Source: CAILZL01 sp050248275 | Lineage (GTDB): Bacteria > Pseudomonadota > Gammaproteobacteria > Steroidobacterales > Steroidobacteraceae | DNA length: 64,000 nucleotides | Direction of reading: 5' to 3' | Assembly: GCA_050248275.1 (NCBI GenBank) | Contig: JBFWSR010000003.1 | Location: 62,001 to 126,000 of the forward strand | Part shown: positions 8,109 to 17,194 of the stretch, piece after piece | Position numbering within the stretch: the stretch's first letter is position 1 | Layout: every line of letters begins with the position of its first letter | Program-made: the position numbers and the translations under genes | Notes under the pieces: model-generated | The model's input: only the letters and a program-made list of their open reading frames with translations | What the model was told of the DNA's origin: nothing | The model's database searches: none

Positions 8109-10166
8109 CTAAGGCGATAGCAGCAAAAGCATCGTCTTGCCGTCGAGGTGCACCTCGGTAACGCCATCAAGAATAGTTTCGCCGCCGCGCTCTGGCGCGT
8201 CGCCCGGCGAAAGCTTGGAGGTATCGATGACCACTCGCCATGGCTGTGCATGCGATGGCAGGCGGAATCGGCATCCCTGTGAGGTGGCGTTGAACAGCAT
8301 ACAAAGCGTTCCCTTGCTGTCGTGAATGAGACAACCGAGAATGTTTTTCGCCCCGTCCCAATCGGGGTTCTGTCCTTGCTCATCAAACCATTCGATCTCA
8401 TCGGCTCGATAGAAGCGTTCGGCGCGCAACGCCACATGGTCGCTACGCAAGGCGATCAGCCGCTGAACGAACCGTATCAAGTCTGCCTGCTGCGCGACCA
8501 GGTTCCAGTCGTACCACGACACTTCATTGTCTTGGCAGTATGCATTGTTGTTGCCAGCCTGTGTGCGGCCGAACTCGTCACCGCCGAGCAGCATCGGTAC
8601 GCCGCGCGAGAGAAACAGTGATGCAAGCATGTTTCGCGCTTGGCGCTTGCGGACGGCGACTATGGACGGATCGCTGCTGGGGCCTTCGACACCGTGATTT
8701 TCGCTGTAGTTCTCGTTAAGACCGTCGCGATCGTCCTCGCCGTTGGCGTAATTGTGTTTGTGCGAATATGAGACCAAATCCCGCAGCGTGAATCCGTCGT
8801 GACAAGTGATGAAGTTGATGCTCTTGAGCGGGCTTGCGCCGTCGATGTCGTACAGATCGGCGCTGCCGCAGAGTCGTGTGGCGAAGCGTCCGGTCCAGCC
8901 AGGGTCGCCGCGCCAAAAGCGACGCACATCATCGCGAAAATGACAATTCCACTCTGCCCACCGCTGACCGGGAAAATGCCCCACTTGAAATGCGCCTGCA
9001 CTGTCCCAAGCTTCCGCAATCAACTTTACCTCGCGTAGCAACGGATCTTCCGCGATTTGCTCCAGCAGCGGCGGATTGGTCAGCAGCTGTCCTTGCGAAT
9101 TGCGGCCGAGCACCGACGCTAGGTCGAATCGAAAACCATCGATGTGGAAATGCATGACCCAGTGCCGGAGGCAGTCAATGATCATATTGCGCACGATGGG
9201 ATGATTGCAGTTCAGTGTGTTGCCACAGCCAGTGAAATCCAGATAGCTCTGTTTGTCTGGCGTCAGCAGGTAGTAGATGACGTTATCCAAGCCGCGAAAG
9301 CTGTAGGTCGATCCCAGAGCGTTGCCCTCGGCGGTGTGATTGAACACAACATCGAGAATGACCTCGATCCCTGCGCGATGCAGTTCGCGCACCATCGTCT
9401 TGAATTCCGCAAGCGCTTTCTGTGGCAAGGGTTGACTTGCGTAGCCCGTCATTGGCGCGAAGAGGGCAATGGGGTTGTAGCCCCAGTAGTTGTGCAGCAG
9501 CTCGTTGGTTACCGGATTGCGCCGATCAAGTTCCAGCGGATTAAATGCCTGTACCGGCATCAGCTCGATTGCGGTGATGCCGAGTGATTTGAAATAAGGA
9601 ATCTTTTCCACTACGCCCAGATATTGTCCGGGATGCGCAACGCCAGAGGTGGGGTGAGCCGTGAGTCCGCGCACGTGTGTCTCATAGATGATGGACTCGC
9701 CCCACGTGAGCCGCGGCGGTGTATCGAATCCCCAATCGAATGGCGCATCAGCGATGAGATCGCAGCGCATCGTGGGAATGGCAGCATTCCGTGCGTCACT
9801 TAAGGGGGCAGTATCAGTGCGCCACAATTGTCCACCATCTACGGCCGCTGCATAAGGGTCAAGAAGAAATCGAGCGCTGTCGAAGCGGTGGCCTTCATAC
9901 GGGGTGTTGAGTCCGGTGGCCTTTAAGGCGTACTGTGCGTCGCGAAGTTCACCGTGCAAGCGCGCATGCCAGATATCGCCGGTGCGATGTCGCTCTGGGT
10001 CAAGGTCAAAGCTTTGTGTAGGGTGAATTGAGTGACCGTCTTCGAACAGCACCAGCGTTAGCGCCGTTGCGTGCCGACTGAACACGGCGACGTTTACCCC
10101 GTCGCAGCAATGGTGCGTCCCAAGCGGCAGCGGTTCGCCTCGCCCTATGCTGATGGAGTGCGGCAT
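8109..10166 (-). CDS. glgX: Glycogen debranching enzyme GlgX
   Basis: A 685-residue isoamylase-type GH13 enzyme that hydrolyses alpha-1,6 branches of glycogen, usually after phosphorylase has shortened the outer chains. It has an N-terminal CBM48 domain (residues about 10-110). The GH13 barrel follows with DVVFNHTAEG, the nucleophile Asp in FRFDLAS, the acid Glu in AEAWD, and CHDGFTL. ATG at 10166 has AAGG upstream; a TTG at 10184 is an in-frame alternative. The gene is divergent from the phosphorylase gene at 10295 and convergent with the kinase gene. It fits functionally with the glucan phosphorylase gene at 12731. Confidence 0.95.
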   Translation of the reverse strand: MPHSISIGRGEPLPLGTHHCCDGVNVAVFSRHATALTLVLFEDGHSIHPTQSFDLDPERHRTGDIWHARLHGELRDAQYALKATGLNTPYEGHRFDSARFLLDPYAAAVDGGQLWRTDTAPLSDARNAAIPTMRCDLIADAPFDWGFDTPPRLTWGESIIYETHVRGLTAHPTSGVAHPGQYLGVVEKIPYFKSLGITAIELMPVQAFNPLELDRRNPVTNELLHNYWGYNPIALFAPMTGYASQPLPQKALAEFKTMVRELHRAGIEVILDVVFNHTAEGNALGSTYSFRGLDNVIYYLLTPDKQSYLDFTGCGNTLNCNHPIVRNMIIDCLRHWVMHFHIDGFRFDLASVLGRNSQGQLLTNPPLLEQIAEDPLLREVKLIAEAWDSAGAFQVGHFPGQRWAEWNCHFRDDVRRFWRGDPGWTGRFATRLCGSADLYDIDGASPLKSINFITCHDGFTLRDLVSYSHKHNYANGEDDRDGLNENYSENHGVEGPSSDPSIVAVRKRQARNMLASLFLSRGVPMLLGGDEFGRTQAGNNNAYCQDNEVSWYDWNLVAQQADLIRFVQRLIALRSDHVALRAERFYRADEIEWFDEQGQNPDWDGAKNILGCLIHDSKGTLCMLFNATSQGCRFRLPSHAQPWRVVIDTSKLSPGDAPERGGETILDGVTEVHLDGKTMLLLLSP

Positions 10167-10217
10167 GAGATCTACCCTTACCAAGACTGGATTTACACGT
10201 AACCTAAGCGCATGGAG

Positions 10218-10227
10218 ATCATTTCGA
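10218..10227 (-). promoter_or_regulatory. Shared 10-base motif upstream of glgX
   Basis: On the minus strand this reads TCGAAATGAT, 52 bases before the glgX start. Nearly the same word (TCGAGATGAT) occurs upstream of the two other minus-strand operons of the carbon/copper region, at 26570-26579 and 30777-30786. It may be a regulator site or part of promoters; no matching regulator is identified. Confidence 0.3.
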
Positions 10228-10294
10228 GAACTATTCGCGCGAAATTGACGGCTGACATTGTATCGAAAGCGGTAATCGATTCGGACTGCGAAAC

Positions 10295-11821
10295 ATGATG
10301 CCTAAAGAAACTGGCAAACAGCAAAGTAAACTTGTTCTACGTTCACTTGAAATCGATACCTATCAGGATTTCGTCATCTACATGCACCGCGACTGCCACG
10401 TGTGTCGCGCGGAAGGGTTCGAGGCACAGTCGCGCGTGCAAGTCACCTGCGGTACCCGCCAGATCACGGCCACCTTGCATGTCGCCTCGTCGCCAGTGCT
10501 AGAAATCCATGAAGCAGGATTGTCGCGCGCCGCGTGGCACGAGCTTGGCGCTCAACCCGGAGATGAGATTAGCGTCAGCCATGCGCCCCTGGTTGATTCG
10601 GTTAGCGATCTGCGGAGCAAAGTGTATGGCCATGCATTGACGCTGCACGAGTGGCGCCGCGTGATCGGCGACGTGACGGCGGGACACTACTCGGATTTGC
10701 AACTCGCGGCCTTGGTCACAGCCTGTGCCGGCGATCGCATGAGCGATCACGAAATCATTGCGTTGACGCAGGCAATGGTTGAGGTTGGCACACGGCTTAG
10801 CTGGGGCGCGGCGCAAGTACTCGACAAGCACTGTGTCGGCGGGTTGCCCGGCAATCGAACGACGATGATCGTAGTGCCTATCGTGGCGGCGGCAGGACTG
10901 GTGATTCCGAAAACGTCGTCACGCGCTATTACCTCGCCGGCCGGCACGGCAGATACGATGGAAACGCTCGCGCCGGTAACATTGTCGATAGAGCAGATGC
11001 GGCGCGTGGTGGAGCGTGAGTTCGGTTGTATCGTGTGGGGCGGTACCGCGCGATTGAGTCCCGCCGACGATGTGCTGATACGCGTCGAACGGCCGCTCGA
11101 TTTCGACAGCGATGGGCAAATGGTGGCGTCGATTCTGTCCAAGAAACTAGCCGCTGGCGCGACGGATGTTTTGATCGATATTCCAATCGGGCCGACCGCA
11201 AAGGTACGGTCGGCGGCGGCCGCCGATCGTCTTGCAAATCGTTTAAGCACCGTCGCAGCGGCGTTGAATCTCAAGCTCGTGGTGGAAATTTCCAATGGCT
11301 CGGAGCCGGTGGGACGCGGCATTGGTCCGGCGTTGGAGGCGCGCGATGTACTCGCGGTATTGCAAGGCGACGCCAGCGCGCCCGCCGATCTACGTAATCG
11401 GGCGTTGACCTTGGCGGCGAGGATTCTTGAATTTGCTCCTTCGGTGGCCGCAGGCACCGGCCGTCGATTGGCGGAGGAGATATTGAATTCCGGACGCGCA
11501 TGGCAGCGTTTCCAAGCAATCTGCGAGGCGCAGGGCGGTATGCACGAACTGCCGCGCGCGCGAGTCACGTCGGTGATCGCTGCCAAGCAAGCGGGCGTGT
11601 GCCGCGCCATCGACAATAGACGCATCGCGCGAGCAGCAAAACTGGCCGGTGCGCCGCGTGCGCCAGCGGCGGGCATCGACTTGCACGTGCGTGTTGGCGA
11701 TCGCATTGGCAAGGATCAGCCGTTGTTTACGCTGCATGCCAATGCACATGGCGAACTCGATTACGCGCTTCGGTATCTGCAATCGCAACTCGATATCGTA
11801 TCTATCGAAGTGGATGCATGA
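10295..11821 (+). CDS. Thymidine phosphorylase family protein (type 2; AMP phosphorylase-like)
   Basis: A 508-residue pyrimidine/AMP phosphorylase family enzyme. An extra N-terminal domain of about 90 residues precedes the helical and alpha/beta domains of the nucleoside phosphorylase fold (DKHCVGGLPGNRTT as phosphate-binding loop, then KTSSRAITSPAGTADTME). This long form is the archaeal AMP phosphorylase/putative bacterial thymidine phosphorylase group, not the shorter DeoA. It would split thymidine, or AMP to adenine and ribose-1,5-bisphosphate; sequence alone does not decide. Two adjacent ATGs (10295, 10298) could start it. Its stop overlaps the PRPP synthetase homologue by 4 nt, which points to nucleotide-ribose metabolism. 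Confidence 0.88.
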   Translation: MMPKETGKQQSKLVLRSLEIDTYQDFVIYMHRDCHVCRAEGFEAQSRVQVTCGTRQITATLHVASSPVLEIHEAGLSRAAWHELGAQPGDEISVSHAPLVDSVSDLRSKVYGHALTLHEWRRVIGDVTAGHYSDLQLAALVTACAGDRMSDHEIIALTQAMVEVGTRLSWGAAQVLDKHCVGGLPGNRTTMIVVPIVAAAGLVIPKTSSRAITSPAGTADTMETLAPVTLSIEQMRRVVEREFGCIVWGGTARLSPADDVLIRVERPLDFDSDGQMVASILSKKLAAGATDVLIDIPIGPTAKVRSAAAADRLANRLSTVAAALNLKLVVEISNGSEPVGRGIGPALEARDVLAVLQGDASAPADLRNRALTLAARILEFAPSVAAGTGRRLAEEILNSGRAWQRFQAICEAQGGMHELPRARVTSVIAAKQAGVCRAIDNRRIARAAKLAGAPRAPAAGIDLHVRVGDRIGKDQPLFTLHANAHGELDYALRYLQSQLDIVSIEVDA

Positions 11822-12723
11822 GCCGGTTACTGTTATTGCCCATGCCCGGCAACGAGGCGTTTGCGGCGCAACTCGCTGAGCTTCTGGACGCCGAAGTTGG
11901 CTCGGTAACGGTACGGCGTTTTCCGGATGGAGAGTCGTACGTGCGAATTCACAGCGATGTCGCTGACCGGCAAGTGGCGATCGTCTGCACGCTGCACAAC
12001 CCCGATCCTCAATTCCTGAGCTTGATGTTTGCGGCGCGCGAGACGCAGACGCTGGGTGCGACACGCGTGGGGTTGATCGCGCCATATCTGAGTTACCTTC
12101 GTCAGGACAAGCGATTTCATCCGGGGGAGGCGCTCAGCTCCACGTATTTCGCGCAGGCGCTGTCGGCCTGCTTTTCGTGGCTCGTGACCGTGGACCCGCA
12201 TCTTCATCGCTGGCCAAGTCTGGCGGAAATCTACAGTTTGGAAAGCGTTGTCTTACAGGCTGCAAAAAATCTGGGTGTTTGGATTCGTGACAATGTCAGG
12301 AATCCGAAACTCATCGGACCGGACGAAGAAAGCAGGCAGTGGGTGAGTGTCGTCGCACAAGTGGCGCAGGCAGATTTCATCGTGCTGGAGAAAACGCGAT
12401 TTGGCGACCGCGATGTGCGCGTGCGGTTGCCCGACGCGGGGGAGTGGAGCAATGTGACGCCCGTGCTGGTCGATGACATCGTTTCATCGGCGCATACTAT
12501 GATCGCGGTGCTAAAGCAGTGGCCGCAAACGCAATCGATGCGACCCGTGTGCGTTGCGGTGCATGGGGTATTCGCGGACGGTGCGTATGAGGAGTTGCTG
12601 GCCGCAGGCCCTGCTCGCGTTGTCACGACCAATGCCATTCCGCACGAAAGCAATCTGATCGACATAGCGGCGCTCGTGGCCGACGGCGTGCGCCGGTTCG
12701 TGCAATCTAACGCCTCAATCTGA
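11818..12723 (+). CDS. Ribose-phosphate diphosphokinase (PRPP synthetase) homologue
   Basis: A 301-residue cytoplasmic protein of the PRPP synthetase family, which transfers pyrophosphate from ATP to ribose-5-phosphate. It shows the early RRFPDGESYVRI segment, the PYLSYLRQDKRF region, the KTRFGDRDVRV flexible-loop equivalent, and the PRPP-binding loop VLVDDIVSSAHTM. It is shorter and more archaeal-like than the usual housekeeping Prs of about 315 residues, so it is likely a second, specialised copy. The start overlaps the phosphorylase stop (ATGA). The AMP it produces could be the substrate of its neighbour. The gene is 7 nt upstream of the glucan phosphorylase gene. Confidence 0.88.
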   Translation: MSRLLLLPMPGNEAFAAQLAELLDAEVGSVTVRRFPDGESYVRIHSDVADRQVAIVCTLHNPDPQFLSLMFAARETQTLGATRVGLIAPYLSYLRQDKRFHPGEALSSTYFAQALSACFSWLVTVDPHLHRWPSLAEIYSLESVVLQAAKNLGVWIRDNVRNPKLIGPDEESRQWVSVVAQVAQADFIVLEKTRFGDRDVRVRLPDAGEWSNVTPVLVDDIVSSAHTMIAVLKQWPQTQSMRPVCVAVHGVFADGAYEELLAAGPARVVTTNAIPHESNLIDIAALVADGVRRFVQSNASI

Positions 12724-12730
12724 GAATCGC

Positions 12731-14428
12731 ATGTTCGACACTGACTTCACGCAACAGTCGCGCATCGCATATTTCTCCATGGAAATTGCGTTGCAGCCCG
12801 ATATGCCGACCTATAGCGGCGGTTTAGGTATGTTGGCCGGAGACACCTTGCGCTCGGCAGCCGACTTGGGCATCCAACTGGTTGCTGTGACCTTGGTGAG
12901 CCGCGCCGGCTATTTTCGCCAACACCTGGACGCAGACGGACTTCAGCGGGAATCGCCCGACACGTGGGAGCCCCATCGGTTTACAAAGCTGCTCGATGCA
13001 AATGTTTCAATTCAGATCGGTGGCCGACCAGTATGGGTGGCGGCGTGGCTTTACGTGCAAACCGGTCCGCGTGGCAGAGCCCTGCCCGTGTTGTTGCTCG
13101 ACACCGATCTTCCGCAGAACCATGCTGAGGATCGACAGATCACGCACTCACTGTATGGCGGAGATGATCGCTATCGATTGAAGCAGGAAGTGGTGCTGGG
13201 TATCGGCGGTGCGCGCTTGCTGCGAGCTTTGGGTTTTCATGTGAGTCAATATCATCTGAATGAAGGGCATTCCGCGCTATTAACGCTCGAACTACTGCGG
13301 CGTACTGCGCGCTCCAGCGAAGATATGCGTACTGGTGACAGCATTTTCGATCTGTTCGCAGTGCGCCGCTTGTGTAATTTTACGACGCACACGCCGGTAG
13401 AAGCGGGACATGATCGCTTTTCGTATGCCCTAGTCGCGGAAGTACTCGGCGATTTCATCGACATGCCAACGCTGAAGTCGCTTGCGGGCGAGACTGAACT
13501 CAATATGACGCGGCTCGCGCTTAATATGAGTCACTACATCAACGGCGTCGCTGAGAAGCATGCTGAAACCTCGCGTCTGTTGTTTCCTGGCTATCCGGTG
13601 CACGCTATCACCAATGGAGTGCATGGTCCAACGTGGACAGCGGCGCCGATGGCCACTCTGTACGATCGCCACTTACCACGCTGGCGTCACGAGCCGGAGA
13701 TCCTCGTGCGTGCCGAATGTTGCATTCCCGACGCGGCGATTTTGGCCGCCCATTTGTCGGCCAAGGAAACGTTGATCGCGTTCGTACGCGAACGCATGGG
13801 CGTGACGTTGCGACCCGATTTGCCAATCTTGGCGTTTGCTCGACGGATGACGGCGTACAAGCGACCGTTATTGTTGTTGAGTGATATAGAGCGGCTACGC
13901 AAAATTTCACGCACTACGCCTTTTCAACTGCTGCTCGCCGGTAAAGCGCATCCCCACGATGAACAGGGCAAGGCGTCGATAGTGGAGTTGCACGCGCGAC
14001 TCAAACAACTGGCACCTGATGTGCCGAGCGCATTCATTCCCAATTACGACATGACGGTTGCACAGCATTTAGTGGCCGGGGTCGATCTATGGGTCAATAC
14101 ACCCGCGCCACCCATGGAAGCGTCCGGCACCAGCGGCATGAAGGCCGCGTTTAATGGCGTGCCCAGCTTTAGTGTCTTGGATGGCTGGTGGCTGGAGGGA
14201 CACATCGAAGGTGTGACCGGTTGGGCCATCGGCGATGGCCGAGACGGTGGAGACGCAGAAGATATTCGCGATCTGTACGACAAACTGGAACACCGCATTC
14301 TGCCGATGTACTTCAAGGAGAGATCGAAGTGGATCGGCGTGATGAAAGGCGCGATATCGAAAACGGCATCGTTGTTCAGCACGCATCGGATGTTGCGACG
14401 GTATGCCACGGATGCTTACTTAAACTAA
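12731..14428 (+). CDS. glgP: Alpha-glucan (glycogen/maltodextrin) phosphorylase, short type
   Basis: A 565-residue GT35 phosphorylase that releases glucose-1-phosphate from glycogen or maltodextrin with pyridoxal phosphate. It starts with YFSMEIALQPDMPTYSGGLG and has NEGHSA and TTHTPVEAGHD. The PLP-lysine region is SGTSGMKAAFNGVPS followed by LDGWW. It belongs to the shorter form lacking the long N-terminal regulatory part of E. coli GlgP (about 815 residues). It is the last gene of the operon with the phosphorylase/PRPP synthetase pair and provides the first step of a route continued by zwf, gnd and phosphoketolase elsewhere in the window. Confidence 0.93.
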   Translation: MFDTDFTQQSRIAYFSMEIALQPDMPTYSGGLGMLAGDTLRSAADLGIQLVAVTLVSRAGYFRQHLDADGLQRESPDTWEPHRFTKLLDANVSIQIGGRPVWVAAWLYVQTGPRGRALPVLLLDTDLPQNHAEDRQITHSLYGGDDRYRLKQEVVLGIGGARLLRALGFHVSQYHLNEGHSALLTLELLRRTARSSEDMRTGDSIFDLFAVRRLCNFTTHTPVEAGHDRFSYALVAEVLGDFIDMPTLKSLAGETELNMTRLALNMSHYINGVAEKHAETSRLLFPGYPVHAITNGVHGPTWTAAPMATLYDRHLPRWRHEPEILVRAECCIPDAAILAAHLSAKETLIAFVRERMGVTLRPDLPILAFARRMTAYKRPLLLLSDIERLRKISRTTPFQLLLAGKAHPHDEQGKASIVELHARLKQLAPDVPSAFIPNYDMTVAQHLVAGVDLWVNTPAPPMEASGTSGMKAAFNGVPSFSVLDGWWLEGHIEGVTGWAIGDGRDGGDAEDIRDLYDKLEHRILPMYFKERSKWIGVMKGAISKTASLFSTHRMLRRYATDAYLN

Positions 14429-14512
14429 CGATGCTATCAGTGCGGCGCAAGTACGTGAATGCGCCACCAAGTTCTGAGCGTAACTAGGGTGTGTGGGAAT
14501 TGAGGTTTACTC

Positions 14513-16393
14513 GTGGAACCAATGCGTAAAGTGCGTTTCCTTCGGCACACAGTATGGCGGTCTATTTGTTGTATCGTCGCGAGCGTGGCATTTGCAGCGG
14601 CGGCAAATGCTCAAACGCCAGAAGAGCACGCGAGTCATCATCCGGCGGGCGGCGCGGATAGTCCAGCCGTCACGGAAAGCGCGATGCCTGCGATGGGCGG
14701 CCCGTCAGCGGCTGGCGCGATGAGCGAGATGGACCCGACGATGAAGCAAATGGGTACGCCGCCGCCCAAGCAGTTCTATCCATCGCTGATGGAGTTGCCG
14801 GAATTGACGCCGGAAAAGCGCCAAGAACTCGAGCAACTCGCGCGTGCGCGCCTGGCTTCGGGTACCGCACTCATGTCATCGGGTCTCGACAAGCTTAGCC
14901 AGTCCGCGATGCCTGAAGATCTTGCAACTATGCAGGATGCCGTCGCGCAGATTCGGACCGGCGTCCATGAGTTTGAAGGCGGTGTCGCAGCACTGCGGAC
15001 GATATCGTCAGATCAGCCGCCAAGTGAAGTCGCGCTCGGCTGGTTTAAGCGGAATACGAACTTGCCTGTAACTCAGGACATCCAGAATCCGCATGGAATC
15101 TTTGGCCTCTCCGGATTCCACTATTTTTCGATGCTACTTCTGATTGTCGTCGCCACGGCATTGCTATGGATGAACTTCAAGAAAATGCAGCGAGCCAAGG
15201 TGCTGCTTACGCGACTTTCAGGCGAAGGGCAAAGCATCCCGCTGCCGGAAAAGCCCGTTGCATCGCCACAGCTATCGCGGGAACCCGTGAGCGTCATCGC
15301 TGCGTCCTCCAAACCAAACTCGTGGACGGGGCTTTTGCGAGTAAGCCGAATTTTCGACGAGACTCCCAATGTCAGGACACTGCGATTGACCGATCTATCC
15401 GGTGGCGATTTGCCGTTTCGCCACCTGCCCGGGCAGTTCATTACGTTTACCGTCAAGCCTATCGAACAACCGATCAAGCGTTCTTACACGATTGCGTCCT
15501 CGCCGACTCGCCGCGAGTATTGCGAGGTTACGATCAAACGTGAGGACAAAGGGACGGTCTCCAACTTTCTCCATCATGTGCACGAAGGCGATACGCTGCA
15601 AGTGACCGGTCCTTCCGGAAACTTCACGTTTATCGGCGAAGGCGCAAATAGCATTGTCCTCATTGCGGGCGGCGTCGGCATCACACCGATGATGAGTGTT
15701 CTGCGCTTTCTCACCGACCGCTCTTGGACCGGCGACATCTTTTTTGTTTATGGATGTCGGGGCGAACAGGACGTAATCTATCGAGAGGAGCTCGAGTACC
15801 TGCAGCGCCGCCATCGCAATCTTCACCTCACAATTGCGGCGAGCGACGTCGTATCCAAGGAGTGGCCTTACAAGATAGGGCACATTTCAAAGGACGTGCT
15901 CACAGAAGCTATTCCACATATACACACGCTTCGTATTCACCTTTGTGGCCCGCCCGCCATGATGACGGCCATGCAGACTCTGCTGGCCGAATTGGCTGTG
16001 CCGGCGGAGCAGATCAAGAGCGAGGTGTTTATTGGACGCGAAAGACCGCTAGTGGCGACCGTCGACTCCGCGCCAGCGTCCGATCAGGTACAACATCCTG
16101 AAGTTCAGACCGAGACTGCGGCGCCAGCGGGAGTCGCAGTCGCCACCTTCGCTCGATCGAAGCGGACTGCACTATTGAAGCCTACCAAGACGGTGCTGGA
16201 AGCGGCGGAAGAGGTCGGTGTAAACATCGAGTACTCTTGTCGCGTCGGCGTTTGTGGAATCTGCAAAGTTAAACTGCTGTCCGGCACCGTAACGATGGAA
16301 GTACAAGACGCGCTCGATGCGCAAGACAAACAAGACAATATTATTCTAGCCTGCCAAGCCAAGTCGACCGGAGATGTAAGTGTCGACGCCTAG
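14513..16393 (+). CDS. Membrane-anchored FNR-type oxidoreductase fused to a 2Fe-2S ferredoxin
   Basis: A 626-residue multidomain redox protein. A signal or anchor (residues 12-33) is followed by a Met/His-rich exported segment with two helices (35-195). A membrane helix (204-221) leads into a cytoplasmic FAD/NAD(P)H reductase domain (about 272-510) with the FAD motif RSYTIASSP (323-331), the GGVGITPMM loop (386-394) and the LCGPPAMM end. A plant-type ferredoxin domain follows with Cys576, 581, 584 and 614. It should take electrons from NAD(P)H through FAD to the 2Fe-2S centre and on to the diheme membrane protein encoded 2 nt downstream. GTG at 14513 has GAGG seven bases upstream; ATG at 14522 is the alternative. 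The domain combination is unusual. Confidence 0.85.
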   Translation: MEPMRKVRFLRHTVWRSICCIVASVAFAAAANAQTPEEHASHHPAGGADSPAVTESAMPAMGGPSAAGAMSEMDPTMKQMGTPPPKQFYPSLMELPELTPEKRQELEQLARARLASGTALMSSGLDKLSQSAMPEDLATMQDAVAQIRTGVHEFEGGVAALRTISSDQPPSEVALGWFKRNTNLPVTQDIQNPHGIFGLSGFHYFSMLLLIVVATALLWMNFKKMQRAKVLLTRLSGEGQSIPLPEKPVASPQLSREPVSVIAASSKPNSWTGLLRVSRIFDETPNVRTLRLTDLSGGDLPFRHLPGQFITFTVKPIEQPIKRSYTIASSPTRREYCEVTIKREDKGTVSNFLHHVHEGDTLQVTGPSGNFTFIGEGANSIVLIAGGVGITPMMSVLRFLTDRSWTGDIFFVYGCRGEQDVIYREELEYLQRRHRNLHLTIAASDVVSKEWPYKIGHISKDVLTEAIPHIHTLRIHLCGPPAMMTAMQTLLAELAVPAEQIKSEVFIGRERPLVATVDSAPASDQVQHPEVQTETAAPAGVAVATFARSKRTALLKPTKTVLEAAEEVGVNIEYSCRVGVCGICKVKLLSGTVTMEVQDALDAQDKQDNIILACQAKSTGDVSVDA

Positions 16394-16395
16394 CA

Positions 16396-17184
16396 ATGAT
16401 CGACGTTGGAGCGCGCCAAGTCATGGGACGTGAACGAACCATCATCGGTACGCTGATTCTGCTGCTGGCGGTTTTGTGGGTGGGGTTTTTCGTTCACCGG
16501 GCGCCACGATTTCCAGGGAGTCTGACGGGCGGCATACTCGCGGTTATGGGGGCAACACTCATCGTTGCGTTTTCTTTCGCGTACATGGCGGTCAAGCGCG
16601 TTCACAGACTGTCACAGACGATCGGTGATCGCGTTTCGACGGGCACTCTCTTAAAGTGGCACGTGTATACCAGTGCGGTCGGAGCGGTGCTGACACTTTT
16701 GCACACGGGACATCTTTTTGAAAGCGGACTAGGTATAGCGCTGACTGCGTCGATGTTGATCACGGTGCTAAGTGGCTATGTTGGAAGGCACTTAGTTGGC
16801 CAGGTGTCGCTTGAGCTGCGTGAGAAGCGGGCTCAGTTGGAGACGCTTGAGACGGCTTACAATGAAGCCGTGAGCGAGATCGTCCGGGCGCCGAACCAAA
16901 AGCTTGACTCCGGCGAAACGGCTCGTGTATTCAGCTGGGCGACCCTACGCGCTGTATTCCCCGACATTAATCTCAGGCAGGTTTCAAATGGTCCGTCGGC
17001 GCGCGCCGTAAAAATGGCGGAATCCATAGCGGAGCTCGAATATTCGATTCGGAACCACGAGCGGCTTCAGCGTTTGTCTGCACGCTGGCTAAAAGTTCAT
17101 ATTGCGGTGGCGCTTGTCTTCTACATTCTCCTGGCGCTGCATGTCTGGGCCTCGATCCATTTTGGGCTGCGGTGGTTCCAATGA
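16396..17184 (+). CDS. Diheme b-type membrane electron-transfer protein
   Basis: A 262-residue integral membrane protein with five hydrophobic segments (about 15-33, 44-66, 86-107, 112-130, 233-257). Two helices each hold a His pair spaced by 14 residues (His89/His103 and His235/His249), the arrangement that ligates two stacked b hemes across the membrane. Between them is a hydrophilic loop of about 95 residues (135-230). It does not look like a standard NapC, NarI or YedZ. It lies between the FNR-ferredoxin gene (2 nt) and the heptaheme cytochrome gene (10 nt), so it is the likely link from cytoplasmic flavin to periplasmic hemes. Confidence 0.72.
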   Translation: MIDVGARQVMGRERTIIGTLILLLAVLWVGFFVHRAPRFPGSLTGGILAVMGATLIVAFSFAYMAVKRVHRLSQTIGDRVSTGTLLKWHVYTSAVGAVLTLLHTGHLFESGLGIALTASMLITVLSGYVGRHLVGQVSLELREKRAQLETLETAYNEAVSEIVRAPNQKLDSGETARVFSWATLRAVFPDINLRQVSNGPSARAVKMAESIAELEYSIRNHERLQRLSARWLKVHIAVALVFYILLALHVWASIHFGLRWFQ

Positions 17185-17194
17185 GGCACTGCTC

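Noticed and set aside
10747..11712. Minus-strand reading frame of 321 codons opposite the thymidine/AMP phosphorylase gene
   Set aside because: Low-complexity shadow frame; the plus strand shows phosphorylase motifs.
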